Below are positions 26,507 through 35,407 of a DNA stretch of 64,000 nt, piece by piece. Source of the DNA: Phaeodactylibacter luteus. Its GTDB lineage: Bacteria; Bacteroidota; Bacteroidia; Chitinophagales; Saprospiraceae. The stretch spans positions 144,267 to 208,266 of the forward strand of contig NZ_VOOR01000004.1 in the NCBI RefSeq assembly GCF_007993045.1. Direction: 5' to 3'. The translations under genes were made by a program, and so were the position numbers. The notes below the pieces were generated by a model. The model searched no databases. It was not told the origin of the DNA and was given only the letters and a program-made list of their open reading frames with translations. Positions within the stretch are counted from its first letter, which is position 1. Each line of letters opens with the position of its first letter.

Positions 26507-27205
26507 ATGATCAAACTCAACAACATCCAAAAGTCTTACCAGACTGGCCCCAACAGCATGCAAGTGCTCAAGGGCATCGACTTGGAGCTCAGAGCAGGCA
26601 CTTTCGCTTCCATCATGGGCTCTTCTGGCTCTGGGAAGTCTACCCTGCTCAACATCCTTGGCATACTTGATGACTACGACGTAGGGGAGTACTACCTCGA
26701 TGGCACCCTTATCAAGAATTTGTCCCAAACTGAAGCGGCACGCTACCGTAACCGTTTTATCGGATTTGTCTTCCAGTCCTTCAACCTATTGCCCTTCAAG
26801 ACTGCAGCCGAGAATGTGGCCTTGCCGCTGTATTACCAAAAGGTGGAGCGGAGCGAGCGCCATAAGCTGGCCCTTGAGCACTTAGATATGGTAGGCCTGG
26901 CCGACTGGGCCGGGCACCTGCCGACTCAGCTCTCCGGAGGGCAGCAGCAGAGGGTTGCCATCGCCCGGGCGCTCATCACTCAGCCCAAAGTGATCTTGGC
27001 CGATGAGCCTACGGGCGCCTTGGACTCTAAAACCTCCTATGAGGTCATGGAGCTCTTCAAGAAAGTACACGCAGAAGGCATGACCGTCCTCATCGTGACC
27101 CACGAAAACGATATTGCCGAAATGACACAGCAAGTCATACGCCTGCGCGACGGGCTCATTGAGTCTAATGGCTCTTATGCCTCCACAACCTCCACTTCAT
27201 CATGA
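26507..27205 (+). CDS. MacB/LolD-type ABC transporter ATPase
   Basis: A 232-residue ATPase. Walker A GSSGSGKST near residues 40-48, Q-loop in FVFQSFNLLPFKTA, signature LSGGQQQRVAIARAL (about 140-154), Walker B VILADEPTGALD (about 161-172) and an H-loop in TVLIVTHEN are all intact, so it should hydrolyse ATP. The sequence type is that of LolD/MacB-like ATPases. I start at 26507 (MIKLNNIQKSYQTG); an earlier ATG at 26387 would add an unrelated leader. It overlaps the next gene by four bases (ATGA), with two permeases following, so it is the engine of a MacB-like tripartite exporter with the membrane fusion protein at 29940. Confidence 0.95.
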   Translation: MIKLNNIQKSYQTGPNSMQVLKGIDLELRAGTFASIMGSSGSGKSTLLNILGILDDYDVGEYYLDGTLIKNLSQTEAARYRNRFIGFVFQSFNLLPFKTAAENVALPLYYQKVERSERHKLALEHLDMVGLADWAGHLPTQLSGGQQQRVAIARALITQPKVILADEPTGALDSKTSYEVMELFKKVHAEGMTVLIVTHENDIAEMTQQVIRLRDGLIESNGSYASTTSTSS

Positions 27206-28425
27206 TTGATATCGACAAGTGGCGGGAAATCCTTAATTCCATTCAGCGCCACCCTTTACGGACCATGCTCACTGCCCTTGGCGTCTTCTGGGGCATTTTC
27301 ATGCTCGTCATCCTCTTAGGCGCCGGGCAGGGGCTACAGAACGGCGTGGAGTACCAATTCAGGGATGATGCTGTGAACAGTATGTGGATAAGGCGGGGCG
27401 TGACCTCCATGCCCTACAACGGTCTGCCCAAAGGGCGGCGCATACAGTTCACCAATGAGGATTATGATATGCTCTCTACCCAATTCGATGGAGTGGAGCA
27501 TGTGACCGGGCGCTACTACCTCTCTGGCGATCAGGTTACGGTTTACAAAGACAAACGCCTATCCTTCAATACCCGTGCAGTACACCCCGGGCACCGCTAC
27601 TTGGAAAACACCATCGTTGAGGCCGGCCGGTACATCAACGAAGCCGACCTGGCCAGCAACCGGAAAGTTGCCGTCATAGGCCGGATCGTCCGGCAGGACC
27701 TGTTCGGGGAGGAGGACCCCATTGGGGAGCCTATCACCATAGGGGGCATCGTTTACCGCGTGGTGGGCACCTACAGCGACACTGGCAGCGACAACGAGAT
27801 GCGGATCATTTATATCCCCATCACTACTGCCCAGAAGGTGTACGCCGGCACCGATGAGGTACATCAGCTAATGCTCACCACAGATGGGCTTGACCTGGAG
27901 CAGACCAAGGAGCTGGAGCAGGAGGTACGGGCGGCTTTCGCCGGAAAGCATGAGTTTGATATAGCAGACCGCAGGGCGGTCTCCATTTTCAGTGCGGCCG
28001 AGGAATTCCAACAGTTCCAAAGCCTATTTGGTGCCATCCGTGCCTTCGTCTGGTTTGTAGGTATCGGCAGTATCATTGCCGGGGTGATTGGCATCAGCAA
28101 CATCATGCTGATTGTGGTCAAAGACCGGACCAAAGAAATAGGCGTGCGAAAAGCACTTGGCGCTACGCCCACAGCCATCATCTCCATGATTTTGCAGGAG
28201 GCCATACTGATCACAGCCGTGGCCGGCTATATGGGGCTGCTAGCCGGGGTGGGCGTCATCAGCCTGATGGAATCCCTTGAAGTGGACTATTTCCGCAACC
28301 CGGAAGTCAACCTCAGTGTAGCCGTAACGGCCACCATCGTCTTGGTGATAGCTGGCGCGCTGGCCGGCTATATGCCCGCGCGGCAGGCTGCCCGAATAAA
28401 CCCGATTGAAGCCATGAAAAGCTAA
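27202..28425 (+). CDS. MacB-like FtsX-domain permease 1
   Basis: A 407-residue permease: N-terminal helix (LRTMLTALGVFWGIFMLVILLGAGQGLQNG), a large periplasmic MacB-core domain (about 50-265) and three C-terminal helices (about 280-305, 330-360, 370-390). VGIGSIIAGVIGISNIMLIVVKDRTKEIGVRKALGATP is the FtsX-domain hallmark, and the protein ends ARQAARINPIEAMKS, as MacB-type permeases do. It overlaps the ATPase gene and is followed 6 bp later by a close paralogue (same phrase GVFWGIFMLV, same C-terminal NP-E/V-A ending). Likely forms a heterodimer with it. Cargo unknown: known MacB relatives move peptides, lipoproteins or macrolides. Confidence 0.92.
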   Translation: MIDIDKWREILNSIQRHPLRTMLTALGVFWGIFMLVILLGAGQGLQNGVEYQFRDDAVNSMWIRRGVTSMPYNGLPKGRRIQFTNEDYDMLSTQFDGVEHVTGRYYLSGDQVTVYKDKRLSFNTRAVHPGHRYLENTIVEAGRYINEADLASNRKVAVIGRIVRQDLFGEEDPIGEPITIGGIVYRVVGTYSDTGSDNEMRIIYIPITTAQKVYAGTDEVHQLMLTTDGLDLEQTKELEQEVRAAFAGKHEFDIADRRAVSIFSAAEEFQQFQSLFGAIRAFVWFVGIGSIIAGVIGISNIMLIVVKDRTKEIGVRKALGATPTAIISMILQEAILITAVAGYMGLLAGVGVISLMESLEVDYFRNPEVNLSVAVTATIVLVIAGALAGYMPARQAARINPIEAMKS

Positions 28426-28431
28426 CCACCT

Positions 28432-29682
28432 ATGCTGATGGACCGCGACAGCTGGCAGGAGATCCTGGCCACATTACGAAAGCACAAACTGAGGACCGGC
28501 CTGACTGCCCTTGGTGTATTCTGGGGCATCTTCATGCTGGTCTTCGTGCTCGGTATGGGCAGAGGGCTGCAGAACGGTGCATTCCGGGGCTTTGGCGACC
28601 GCGCCAAAAACGTCATGTACGTCTGGTCATCCCCGGCGACCATGCCCTACAAAGGCTTTCAGCCAGGACGGGCCCCGCGCCTGCAGCTGCAGGATATCCG
28701 GGCTATTGAGACCCACATTGCCGGGATAGAGGAAGTCGCACCCCGCCTCTCCATGAACAGCGTGCCCGTTTATCACCGGGATATTGGCGAAGCCCGGGAA
28801 ATCAGGGGAGAGCTGGAAGGCATGATAAAGATCGAAGCGCTTAGGCTCTATTCAGGCCGGTACATCAACCAAAAAGATGTGGAAGACGCCCGGAAAGTGG
28901 CGGTGCTCGGCGTGAGAGCGGCAGAGGTCATGTTTGGGCAAGCCTCGCCCATAGGGCAGTATGTACGCATACAGGGAGTGGAGTTCCAGGTCGTAGGCAC
29001 TTTTGGCCCGATTCAGGTCAAGCCCTGGACCGAAAGCGACATGGAAGCCGTGGTCATCCCTCTGACGACCATGTACCGTGCTTTTGGCACAGGCGAGCGG
29101 GTGGACTACTTTGTCTGTTCTGCCCGGGAAGACATCCGCGTCAGCCAGGTTGAGCCGCAAGTCAAAGCCCTGCTCAAACAGCGGCACAACATACACCCTG
29201 AGGACCCACGCGGCATTGGGGCTTACAACCTTGAGGAGGACTTCCAGAGCATCGTCAGCTTGTTTGGCGGTATCAATGCATTCCTATGGTTTGTGGGCAT
29301 TGGCACCCTGCTGGCCGGCATCGTAGGGGTGGGCAATATCATGCTCATCACGGTAAAGGAGCGGACCAAGGAGATCGGCGTGCGCAAAGCGCTGGGAGCG
29401 CCCCCGGCCACTATAGTGCGCATGATCATAGCGGAGTCTGTCCTGATCACTGCTACTTCTGGCTACCTCGGCCTGATTGCCGGCACCGGCCTCATTTGGG
29501 GTATCAGCACCCTCATGCGGGTCAATGAAATAGAAGTAGAGACTTTTTACAACCCAGAAATCAGCCTGACCGTGGGGCTTGGCGCACTGCTGCTGCTCAT
29601 TCTCGCCGGTGTATTGGCAGGGGTCATCCCCGCCCGGCATGCCGCACAGGTCAATCCGGTAGTCGCTCTGCGCGACGAGTAA
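28432..29682 (+). CDS. MacB-like FtsX-domain permease 2
   Basis: A 416-residue paralogue of the preceding permease. It keeps the layout (first helix GLTALGVFWGIFMLVFVLGMGRGLQNG, MacB-core periplasmic domain, then VGIGTLLAGIVGVGNIMLITVKERTKEIGVRKALGAPPATI) and ends IPARHAAQVNPVVALRDE. Start at 28432 or the second ATG at 28438. The pair probably arose by tandem duplication. In a heterodimer the two would share one ATPase dimer. The membrane fusion protein follows after a 257-bp gap filled mostly by repeat C4. No outer-membrane channel gene is present in the cluster. Confidence 0.92.
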   Translation: MLMDRDSWQEILATLRKHKLRTGLTALGVFWGIFMLVFVLGMGRGLQNGAFRGFGDRAKNVMYVWSSPATMPYKGFQPGRAPRLQLQDIRAIETHIAGIEEVAPRLSMNSVPVYHRDIGEAREIRGELEGMIKIEALRLYSGRYINQKDVEDARKVAVLGVRAAEVMFGQASPIGQYVRIQGVEFQVVGTFGPIQVKPWTESDMEAVVIPLTTMYRAFGTGERVDYFVCSAREDIRVSQVEPQVKALLKQRHNIHPEDPRGIGAYNLEEDFQSIVSLFGGINAFLWFVGIGTLLAGIVGVGNIMLITVKERTKEIGVRKALGAPPATIVRMIIAESVLITATSGYLGLIAGTGLIWGISTLMRVNEIEVETFYNPEISLTVGLGALLLLILAGVLAGVIPARHAAQVNPVVALRDE

Positions 29683-29722
29683 GCGGCTGGGCGTGAACCC
29701 AAATGCCGCAGGCACCTATGCT

Positions 29723-29897
29723 ATAGCCTGGCATCGGCCTAGCGCTGCGGAGGGGTGGCAAGCCCGATAGGGCCGAGCGGATAGCGAGCCCCAGAGCATA
29801 GCGGCACCTGCCATCGTGCCCCCTCCTTGCGGCAGGGGCAGGCCCCTATCCTTACGGAGGGGGCAAGCACAAAAAACGATAATCTGGTTGGCGCCCA
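29723..29897 (-). repeat. Repeat family C, copy C4, inside an operon
   Basis: Reverse copy from ATAGCCTGGCATCGGCCTAG to CAATCTGGTTGGCGCCC-type end, with the longer arm (CCCCCTCCTTGCGGCAGG and CTATCCTTACGGAGGGGG). It interrupts the transporter gene set between permease 2 and the membrane fusion protein. AGCGGCT occurs on both sides (29684-29690 and 29899-29905), possibly by chance. Confidence 0.9.
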
Positions 29898-29939
29898 AGC
29901 GGCTCACCATAACATTCAGAATAAACTAAAGCCAAAGAT

Positions 29940-31190
29940 ATGAACAAAGGTTGTCTAATTGGATTCGGGGCCTTCCTGCTGATTGCCACTATCGGCCTGG
30001 GCACCTACTTTTACCAGCGCAATACGAGGGAGGCGGAGCAGGTCGAAACAGCACAGCCCGTACAAGCGGATATCATCAAAAAGACGGTAGCTACCGGCGC
30101 CATCCGCCCCAGGAAAGAAGTCATGATCAAACCGCAGGTTTCTGGGGTGGTAGACGAGATCTACGTGGAGGAAGGCCAGCTTGTGACCAAAGGGCAGCGC
30201 CTGGCACGCATCAAATTAGTGCCTAGCGAGGTCAACATCAATACGGCAAAATCTAATGTGGAGCTGGCGCGGCTGCGGCTACAGGAGGCTCAGCGCGAAC
30301 TAGAACGGCAGCAGGGCCTGAACCGGCAGCAGCTCGATGTGGAAGAGGCCCGGGCCCGGTACGAAAATGCCCGGCAGGAAGAAGAGCGGCAGCGGCAGCT
30401 TTATGACGACGGGGTCATCTCCCAACAGGCCTACAATCAGTTTAAGCTCGACTTTCAGCTTGCCCAGGCTGCCTATGAAAACACCAAGGTGGTGGCGTCC
30501 AACAGCATCCGTCAGTTTGAAACAGAAGTGAGCATACGGGAGCAGGAGCTGGAGGCCGCTATCAACAACCTGCAGCTGCTGCGCGAAGGGGCTAGCAGCA
30601 ACTCCAAGCAGGTGGCCAATATCGTCACTTCTACCCTCGATGGCATGGTCCTCGACCTGCCCGTGGAAGAGGGCACTTCGGTCATTGAGCGCAACAACTT
30701 CAATGAGGGCACCAGCATTGCCATCGTAGCAGATATGAACGCCCTCATTTTTGAAGGGAAAGTGGACGAGTCTGATGTGGGCAAATTGCGCGAAGGCATG
30801 CCTTTACTGCTCACCGTTGGGGCCATCGAGGATCTCGAGTTCGACGCTACCCTAGAGTTCATTTCTCCTAAAGGGGAAGATGAAGAAGGCACGGTCAAGT
30901 TTGAAGTCCGGGCAGCTGTCAAGCCGACTGAAGATGTTTTCCTGCGGGCCGGCTACAGCGCGAACGCCGATATCATACTCGACCGCAGGAAGGAGGTGCT
31001 CGCTATTCAGGAGCGCGATGTACTCTACGAAGGGGATACGGCCTACGTGGAGCTTCAGGTTGGAGAGCGGCAGTTTGAAAAACGGCAAGTGGAGCTGGGC
31101 CTCTCCGATGGCATACAGGTGGAAGTGCTAAAAGGGCTGGACGGGAAGAGCCAGATCAAAGTGCAGACTAAGAGCGTATTGGGACTTTAG
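29940..31190 (+). CDS. Membrane fusion protein (HlyD/MacA-like) of the ABC exporter
   Basis: A 416-residue protein: N-terminal membrane anchor (CLIGFGAFLLIATIGLGTYFYQ), lipoyl/barrel-sandwich half (VMIKPQVSGVVDEIYVEEGQLVTKGQRLARIK, about 63-95), a long coiled-coil hairpin (about 95-215), the second lipoyl half (STLDGMVLDLPVEEGTSV) and a beta-barrel domain. Role: periplasmic adaptor linking the MacB-like permeases to an outer-membrane channel. The last six residues (KSVLGL) and the TAG stop come from MITE B3, which starts at 31172, so the C-terminus has been altered by insertion; the affected part is only a short tail and the fold should be intact. Confidence 0.92.
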   Translation: MNKGCLIGFGAFLLIATIGLGTYFYQRNTREAEQVETAQPVQADIIKKTVATGAIRPRKEVMIKPQVSGVVDEIYVEEGQLVTKGQRLARIKLVPSEVNINTAKSNVELARLRLQEAQRELERQQGLNRQQLDVEEARARYENARQEEERQRQLYDDGVISQQAYNQFKLDFQLAQAAYENTKVVASNSIRQFETEVSIREQELEAAINNLQLLREGASSNSKQVANIVTSTLDGMVLDLPVEEGTSVIERNNFNEGTSIAIVADMNALIFEGKVDESDVGKLREGMPLLLTVGAIEDLEFDATLEFISPKGEDEEGTVKFEVRAAVKPTEDVFLRAGYSANADIILDRRKEVLAIQERDVLYEGDTAYVELQVGERQFEKRQVELGLSDGIQVEVLKGLDGKSQIKVQTKSVLGL

Positions 31191-31504
31191 CAATCGGGCT
31201 ATCCCGCTAGACAGCGGGACACTTTTTCGCTTATACTTCGCCCGAAAATCCTTCCCGCTTTTGTGCATCAAAAGCGGGACTTGGCCAAACTCCGTTTTTC
31301 GGGCCTTGTGCAATCAAAAAATTGCTAGTGGTCTGTCAAGTGTTAATTTATGGGTTGAGTGGGAGCGAATTTTGAGGCTAATCAAGGCGGATGTTCCCGC
31401 GCATAGCAGCGCTACGTAAGGGGTTGTCCAACGAAGAGTAGCCTCAAAAGTCGCCGCAGGCAACCCCTAGTTTTAGCCTTGACAGACCACTAGTTCTCGA
31501 CTAG
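31172..31504. mobile_element. MITE family B, copy B3, interrupted by MITE A2
   Basis: The left end GAGCGTATTGGGACTTT follows TAA (31169-31171) and lies inside the membrane fusion gene, giving its final codons and stop. The sequence then matches the reverse of B1, including CCCGCTTTTG/CAAAAGCGGG, as far as ATTGCTAG; MITE A2 follows, and B resumes as CTAGTTCTCGACTAG before fading at about 31504. The right inverted repeat is lost. With MITE A2 it fills most of the 407-bp gap before the next gene. Confidence 0.8.
31329..31489. mobile_element. MITE family A, copy A2 (161 bp), nested in MITE B3
   Basis: Ends TGGTCTGTCAAG and CTTGACAGACCA, flanked by CTAG at 31325-31328 and 31490-31493. It is A1 in the other orientation with few differences. 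The surrounding family B sequence is continuous across it, which shows insertion into a pre-existing B element. Confidence 0.9.
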
Positions 31505-31597
31505 GCTAAGTCTTAAGCCGCCCGGCGGTAGCACAAAGCCAGGCCCCACAGGTGCTGATGGGGGCTGGCTTTGTGCGTTCACGAGGGCAGCAAGCGC

Positions 31598-32239
31598 TTA
31601 CTCCTGCAAAGCCATGGCGGCAGAAAGGGCCGCAGCAAACTCGAGCTGAATACTGCGGGTTTTATCCCGTGCATACCACTTTTGGACGTCTTTCACCAGC
31701 TCTTGCATCTGCGCTTTACGCTCCGCCTCGTCATTCAGCTCAGCGATGGCAGGCCTGCGCTGCAGCAGCATTTGCTGTACCTCTTCAGGGCGAGGCCCCC
31801 AATCTCCGAGCACCCGCCGGCTTTCGCTGTCCAACAAGATGATTTTGGGGATAGAGCGCCCGCCATTGGTCAGGAATGCGTCCATGAGCTCCAGGTTCTC
31901 ATCCCGCAGCAGCAGGCGCAGGCTGATGTTAGGGTTTTGGCCAGCCAGTTTTGCCAAGACGGGGATGATCTGCCCGGCATCGCCACACCAAGCTTCTGTG
32001 AGGGCCAGCCAGGTCATAGGCCGGTCTATTTCGGCCACTATAGCGAGGGCCTCCGGTAACAGGCGGGCAGTTTTGTCCAGGCGAGCCATGCGTGCGATGC
32101 TGATCTTGGTGTACTGAAGCATAGCTTCGCTGTGATTTTCGCCTGTAGTTTTGCCCTGTGCAAAGCGCTCGTCCGTCATTTGGCGATAAGCCGGGTAGCT
32201 CATCGCCTTTTCCAGAAAAGAAGCCGGGATCATCTTCAT
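31598..32239 (-). CDS. Thioredoxin-family protein
   Basis: A 213-residue protein from the ATG at 32239 (MKMIPASFLEKAMSYPAYRQM); 32233 is a second option and a TTG at 32284 a poorer one. The phrase TEAWCGDAGQIIPVL at about residue 80 sits where thioredoxins have WCGPC, so the second Cys is replaced and only one Cys remains. GRSIPKIILLDSESRRVLGDWGPRP (about 130-155) supplies the cis-Pro strand. This matches the thioredoxin-like family common in Bacteroidota and Firmicutes with a WCxD motif. It has no signal peptide, so it is probably cytoplasmic. With one cysteine it is unlikely to be a classical disulfide reductase. Confidence 0.85.
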   Translation of the reverse strand: MKMIPASFLEKAMSYPAYRQMTDERFAQGKTTGENHSEAMLQYTKISIARMARLDKTARLLPEALAIVAEIDRPMTWLALTEAWCGDAGQIIPVLAKLAGQNPNISLRLLLRDENLELMDAFLTNGGRSIPKIILLDSESRRVLGDWGPRPEEVQQMLLQRRPAIAELNDEAERKAQMQELVKDVQKWYARDKTRSIQLEFAAALSAAMALQE

Positions 32240-32341
32240 TTTTGAGTTGTTATTGGTCAATGCGCCCGTTGTTAGGGTGCTCAATCGTATACGTCAGCTT
32301 TTGCCTGCCAAGGCGCCACCTGCCTTGCCAAGCTATAAGAA

Positions 32342-34609
32342 CTAATGAGATGAGCCTGGTTTTGGTTGGCCGCCTATGCCAAGTAAGGCCTCCAACTGTC
32401 TCAGGCTGGACTTATTGTCGGGGTGTTGGATGGCACGGAGCACATCCGCTTTTTCCCGGGCGGTGATGTGGAAGGAGATAGAAGCTTCCAGCTTATTGGA
32501 AGAGGTAGGGCGGTAAAAAAATGGGATGACATGGAAGCGTTCCTCCCCCAGCAGGTCGTAGAGCAGCCCCAGGCTATTGTCGTGCTCAAATTCTTGGCGG
32601 ACCAGCACCTTCCCTGCTATCCCTAAGGGGTTAAAGATAGACTCCAAGATCCCCTGCCCCCCACTGGGCGTAATCTCCTCTACTTTATCGGAGCTGCTGA
32701 TCTGCAGCAGGATCACCCCTTTGGTGTGCTCCAATATCCACTCCCGGAAGACCTGAATGAAGCGGGTAGCAGACACAATCCCATAGTTGTCGAGGAAGCC
32801 AGCGTCCATGACCTCGATCTCCGGTTCGCTGGGCAAGTGTACATTGGGTAGGACATAAGGGTAGGTCGCGTTCATGCGCAAGGCAGACAGCATACGGAGG
32901 TTGTCAGCGTCCTGGCCGGCAAAAATGCGGCGGAAGTCTACCGCATCTACTTCCACGGCCCCCGGGTAGCGCTGCCCTACCGGTGCCATCATCATGTAGG
33001 AGACCCCTTGAGGGGAAATGATCATCCGGCGGGCATCATTGACGATCGAAGGGGTGAGGAAGAGCATAGGCACTTCGGCCAGTGCTTCAGCCCGTTGATA
33101 ATCGCCTATGCGCTGATCCAGCAGCCCCCTTGTATTTTCATTGAGCTGCTTTTCAAAAATGTAGCCCCGGTCTTTGTAGTAGGTATAGCCATTAGCTTCG
33201 AAGGGGGACCAGGGTATGAAGAGGTCATTGGAAACGATGGTAAAAGCGATAGAGTTGACCAAGTCTTTGGCGATATCATCTATGTAAGCAGGATTGCGCC
33301 AGTCCAAGGCTTCGCCCTGCTGCTGCCGCCGGTAGAGCTCCCTCAGGTAAGCCATGCCCAGCATGCCCCCTGAGGCCCCGGTCATGAGCACGGTATGCCG
33401 CATCAGCTCCCCCTGCAGCAGGCTATCAGCTGTTTGGACAACCTGCATGCTCCAGGTAGCCGATTTGAGCCCGCCCCCGCTTGAGCACTGCAAGACCAGC
33501 CAAGGCTTTTCCTGCCCTGTTTTAGCTTTCCAGCGGCTTAGGATAACCTCTGTCGCCGCTTTATCGTCTTCTATGTGGCTGCTGCCTGCTGTTTCGCGCA
33601 AGCGCCCCAGCGAGTACTCTGCCCGCAGGGTGTCATAGTTGAGCCCGTAGGCATGATTGCTGTAATTGAACTGCTCGTGGCGGGTCAGGAGGTTGAGCCC
33701 CAGCAGCATGGTGATGATGACCGTTATGCTCCATTCTCCAAACCAGTAGATGACGGCGCCCACCAGAGCGGTTAGGATGCTGGCAAGGATGAAGAGGCTG
33801 GCCCCCGCCGGTATGCGGAAGGGCCGGTAGTCGACCAGATAGCCGAGGATGAGCAGCACGACCATGCTCAGGAGCTGCAGCACGAGCGCGTTGAGGTGGT
33901 TCTGTTTGAAAATACTGCGCAGCAGGCCCGAGTCGTAGTGGGCTACACTGCGCACCAGGCGAGGCTGTAGCGATTCGTTGAGGTAGGTCAGCACCTTCCA
34001 GCGGTTGGTATCCAGTTTGATGTACTCCAAGTCTACCTGCCGCCGGCCCGGGGTATAGGAGCGGCTCAGGTGTGGCGGGCGGCTGCGCCAGCGCTCGTAG
34101 TAAGAGATATCGCGGTTGGTGAACTGAAAATACAGGGCGTACAGCAGGACCAGGGTAGCGGTGCCCAGCAGGAAGCCCAGCCCATTGAGGAATATTTCCC
34201 GGAAGGACAGCCCCTCGTAGTACGCCTGAAAGTAGACCGTGATGGACAGGTAGGCCAGGACAAAGCCCAGGGGGAGCACAAAGTTGTTGATGGCAAACTT
34301 AGTGAAGGGGCGCGACAAGGAAGCAAGGAAGGGGAAGTAATGGGCACTGAGCAGGTAGGAGGTCAGGTTCCAGCTCATGAAAAAACTGCCGAAGCCCACC
34401 CCTACGAAGTAGAAGCTCCAGAAATTGACCCGCCCCAGGTATTCGGCATCGAGGAAGAGGTACTGAAAACCCAGCTTGCGGGCCAGGGCACCGGAGATGA
34501 GCAGGAAAAAAACAGCCCACAAGGAAAGCAACAAGTGGTTGCTGCGCAGGTGCAGCACCAGCAGCTGTACAGGGAAAGCGTAAAAAATACGGCGCAGGCG
34601 GTCCTTCAT
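32342..34609 (-). CDS. Patatin-like phospholipase domain protein with multi-spanning N-terminal half
   Basis: A 755-residue membrane protein. The first ~330 residues hold about six to eight hydrophobic segments (for example LLLSLWAVFFLLISGALA, FVLPLGFVLAYLSITVYFQ, ALVLQLLSMVVLLILGYLV). The remainder is a patatin domain: LQCSSGGGLKSATWSMQVV (about 375-395) as the glycine-rich oxyanion region, TGASGGMLG (about 411) as the GxSxG nucleophile elbow and VMDAGFLDNYG (about 606) as the D-G/A dyad motif. Family function is acyl hydrolysis of membrane lipids; fusion to a polytopic membrane half suggests it acts at the inner membrane. Ends 103 bp before the thioredoxin-like gene on the same strand. Confidence 0.85.
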   Translation of the reverse strand: MKDRLRRIFYAFPVQLLVLHLRSNHLLLSLWAVFFLLISGALARKLGFQYLFLDAEYLGRVNFWSFYFVGVGFGSFFMSWNLTSYLLSAHYFPFLASLSRPFTKFAINNFVLPLGFVLAYLSITVYFQAYYEGLSFREIFLNGLGFLLGTATLVLLYALYFQFTNRDISYYERWRSRPPHLSRSYTPGRRQVDLEYIKLDTNRWKVLTYLNESLQPRLVRSVAHYDSGLLRSIFKQNHLNALVLQLLSMVVLLILGYLVDYRPFRIPAGASLFILASILTALVGAVIYWFGEWSITVIITMLLGLNLLTRHEQFNYSNHAYGLNYDTLRAEYSLGRLRETAGSSHIEDDKAATEVILSRWKAKTGQEKPWLVLQCSSGGGLKSATWSMQVVQTADSLLQGELMRHTVLMTGASGGMLGMAYLRELYRRQQQGEALDWRNPAYIDDIAKDLVNSIAFTIVSNDLFIPWSPFEANGYTYYKDRGYIFEKQLNENTRGLLDQRIGDYQRAEALAEVPMLFLTPSIVNDARRMIISPQGVSYMMMAPVGQRYPGAVEVDAVDFRRIFAGQDADNLRMLSALRMNATYPYVLPNVHLPSEPEIEVMDAGFLDNYGIVSATRFIQVFREWILEHTKGVILLQISSSDKVEEITPSGGQGILESIFNPLGIAGKVLVRQEFEHDNSLGLLYDLLGEERFHVIPFFYRPTSSNKLEASISFHITAREKADVLRAIQHPDNKSSLRQLEALLGIGGQPKPGSSH

Positions 34610-34669
34610 AAGTGGAAAGTTAAGGCTTTGGCTCCAAGAATGCGAGCCCTGGCCCTCTTGTAAAAGTGT

Positions 34670-34677
34670 TATTTTTG
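34670..34677 (+). promoter_or_regulatory. Predicted -7 element upstream of the MORN-type lipoprotein/porQ unit
   Basis: TATTTTTG matches TAnnTTTG exactly, 84 bases before the start at 34761. The -33 element is not clear. Confidence 0.35.
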
Positions 34678-34760
34678 CGCTGTCGGAAATGTAACCCGCC
34701 CTTTTCCGTTCATTATGGGAGCGTCAACCTGATCATTTTACCTTTTAAGGCCCGCTAACT

Positions 34761-35369
34761 ATGCTTAGAAATACATTGCCGCTTGTACTTGCGCTGCTCT
34801 CTCTTGCCGCCTGCCGCACCAAAGTGGAAAAGGTGGAAGCCGTGGACGCCTACGGCTACACCGAGCGGTATACCCGCAGCCCGGAAGACTATGCCCGGCA
34901 AGGGCGCTACCAAAAGCTCGACAGTGCCGGGCAACTCGTAGAGGAAGCCAATTTTGTGGACGATACCCTGCACGGGCTGCGCGCTCTTTATTTCGAAAAT
35001 GGGGACACCCAGATTGTGGAGCATTATCAGATGGGCACTTTTGACGGGCCTTACCGCGTATACTATCCGGAAGGTGGCCTGCAGCTCGAGGGGCAGTACA
35101 GCCAAAATGAAATGAAAGGCGACTGGCTCAAGTACTACCCCAACGGGCAGCTCATGGAACGGGTGCGCTTTGAGAGCAACCTGGAGAACGGCCCCTTTGT
35201 AGAGTACCATGAAAACGGCAACCTCAAAGCGGAGGGCACCTATCGCAACGGGGACAAAGAGCACGGCGAGCTCCGCCTCTACGATGAAAATGGAACGCTC
35301 GAACGCAAGATGGATTGTGAAAACGGCATCTGCAGGACGACCTGGAAACGGGAAGCCCCTTCTAACTGA
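34761..35369 (+). CDS. MORN/YwqK-repeat lipoprotein
   Basis: A 202-residue protein with a lipoprotein signal (MLRNTLPLVLALLSLAAC, lipid Cys18). Five or so repeats of about 23 residues of the form G.....YY.NG.L..E..Y..(N/G)...G (DGPYRVYYPEGGLQLEGQY, GDWLKYYPNGQLMERVRF, NGPFVEYHENGNLKAEGTY, HGELRLYDENGTLERKM) mark the MORN-variant/YwqK family. Although some databases label it 'antitoxin', no toxin gene is next to it, and a cell-surface beta-sheet role fits better. It is followed by porQ 38 bp downstream and is probably in the same transcript. Confidence 0.85.
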   Translation: MLRNTLPLVLALLSLAACRTKVEKVEAVDAYGYTERYTRSPEDYARQGRYQKLDSAGQLVEEANFVDDTLHGLRALYFENGDTQIVEHYQMGTFDGPYRVYYPEGGLQLEGQYSQNEMKGDWLKYYPNGQLMERVRFESNLENGPFVEYHENGNLKAEGTYRNGDKEHGELRLYDENGTLERKMDCENGICRTTWKREAPSN

Positions 35370-35407
35370 TCATCCGGGCCATGGCTGCCCATCGAAAACC
35401 TACTGCT

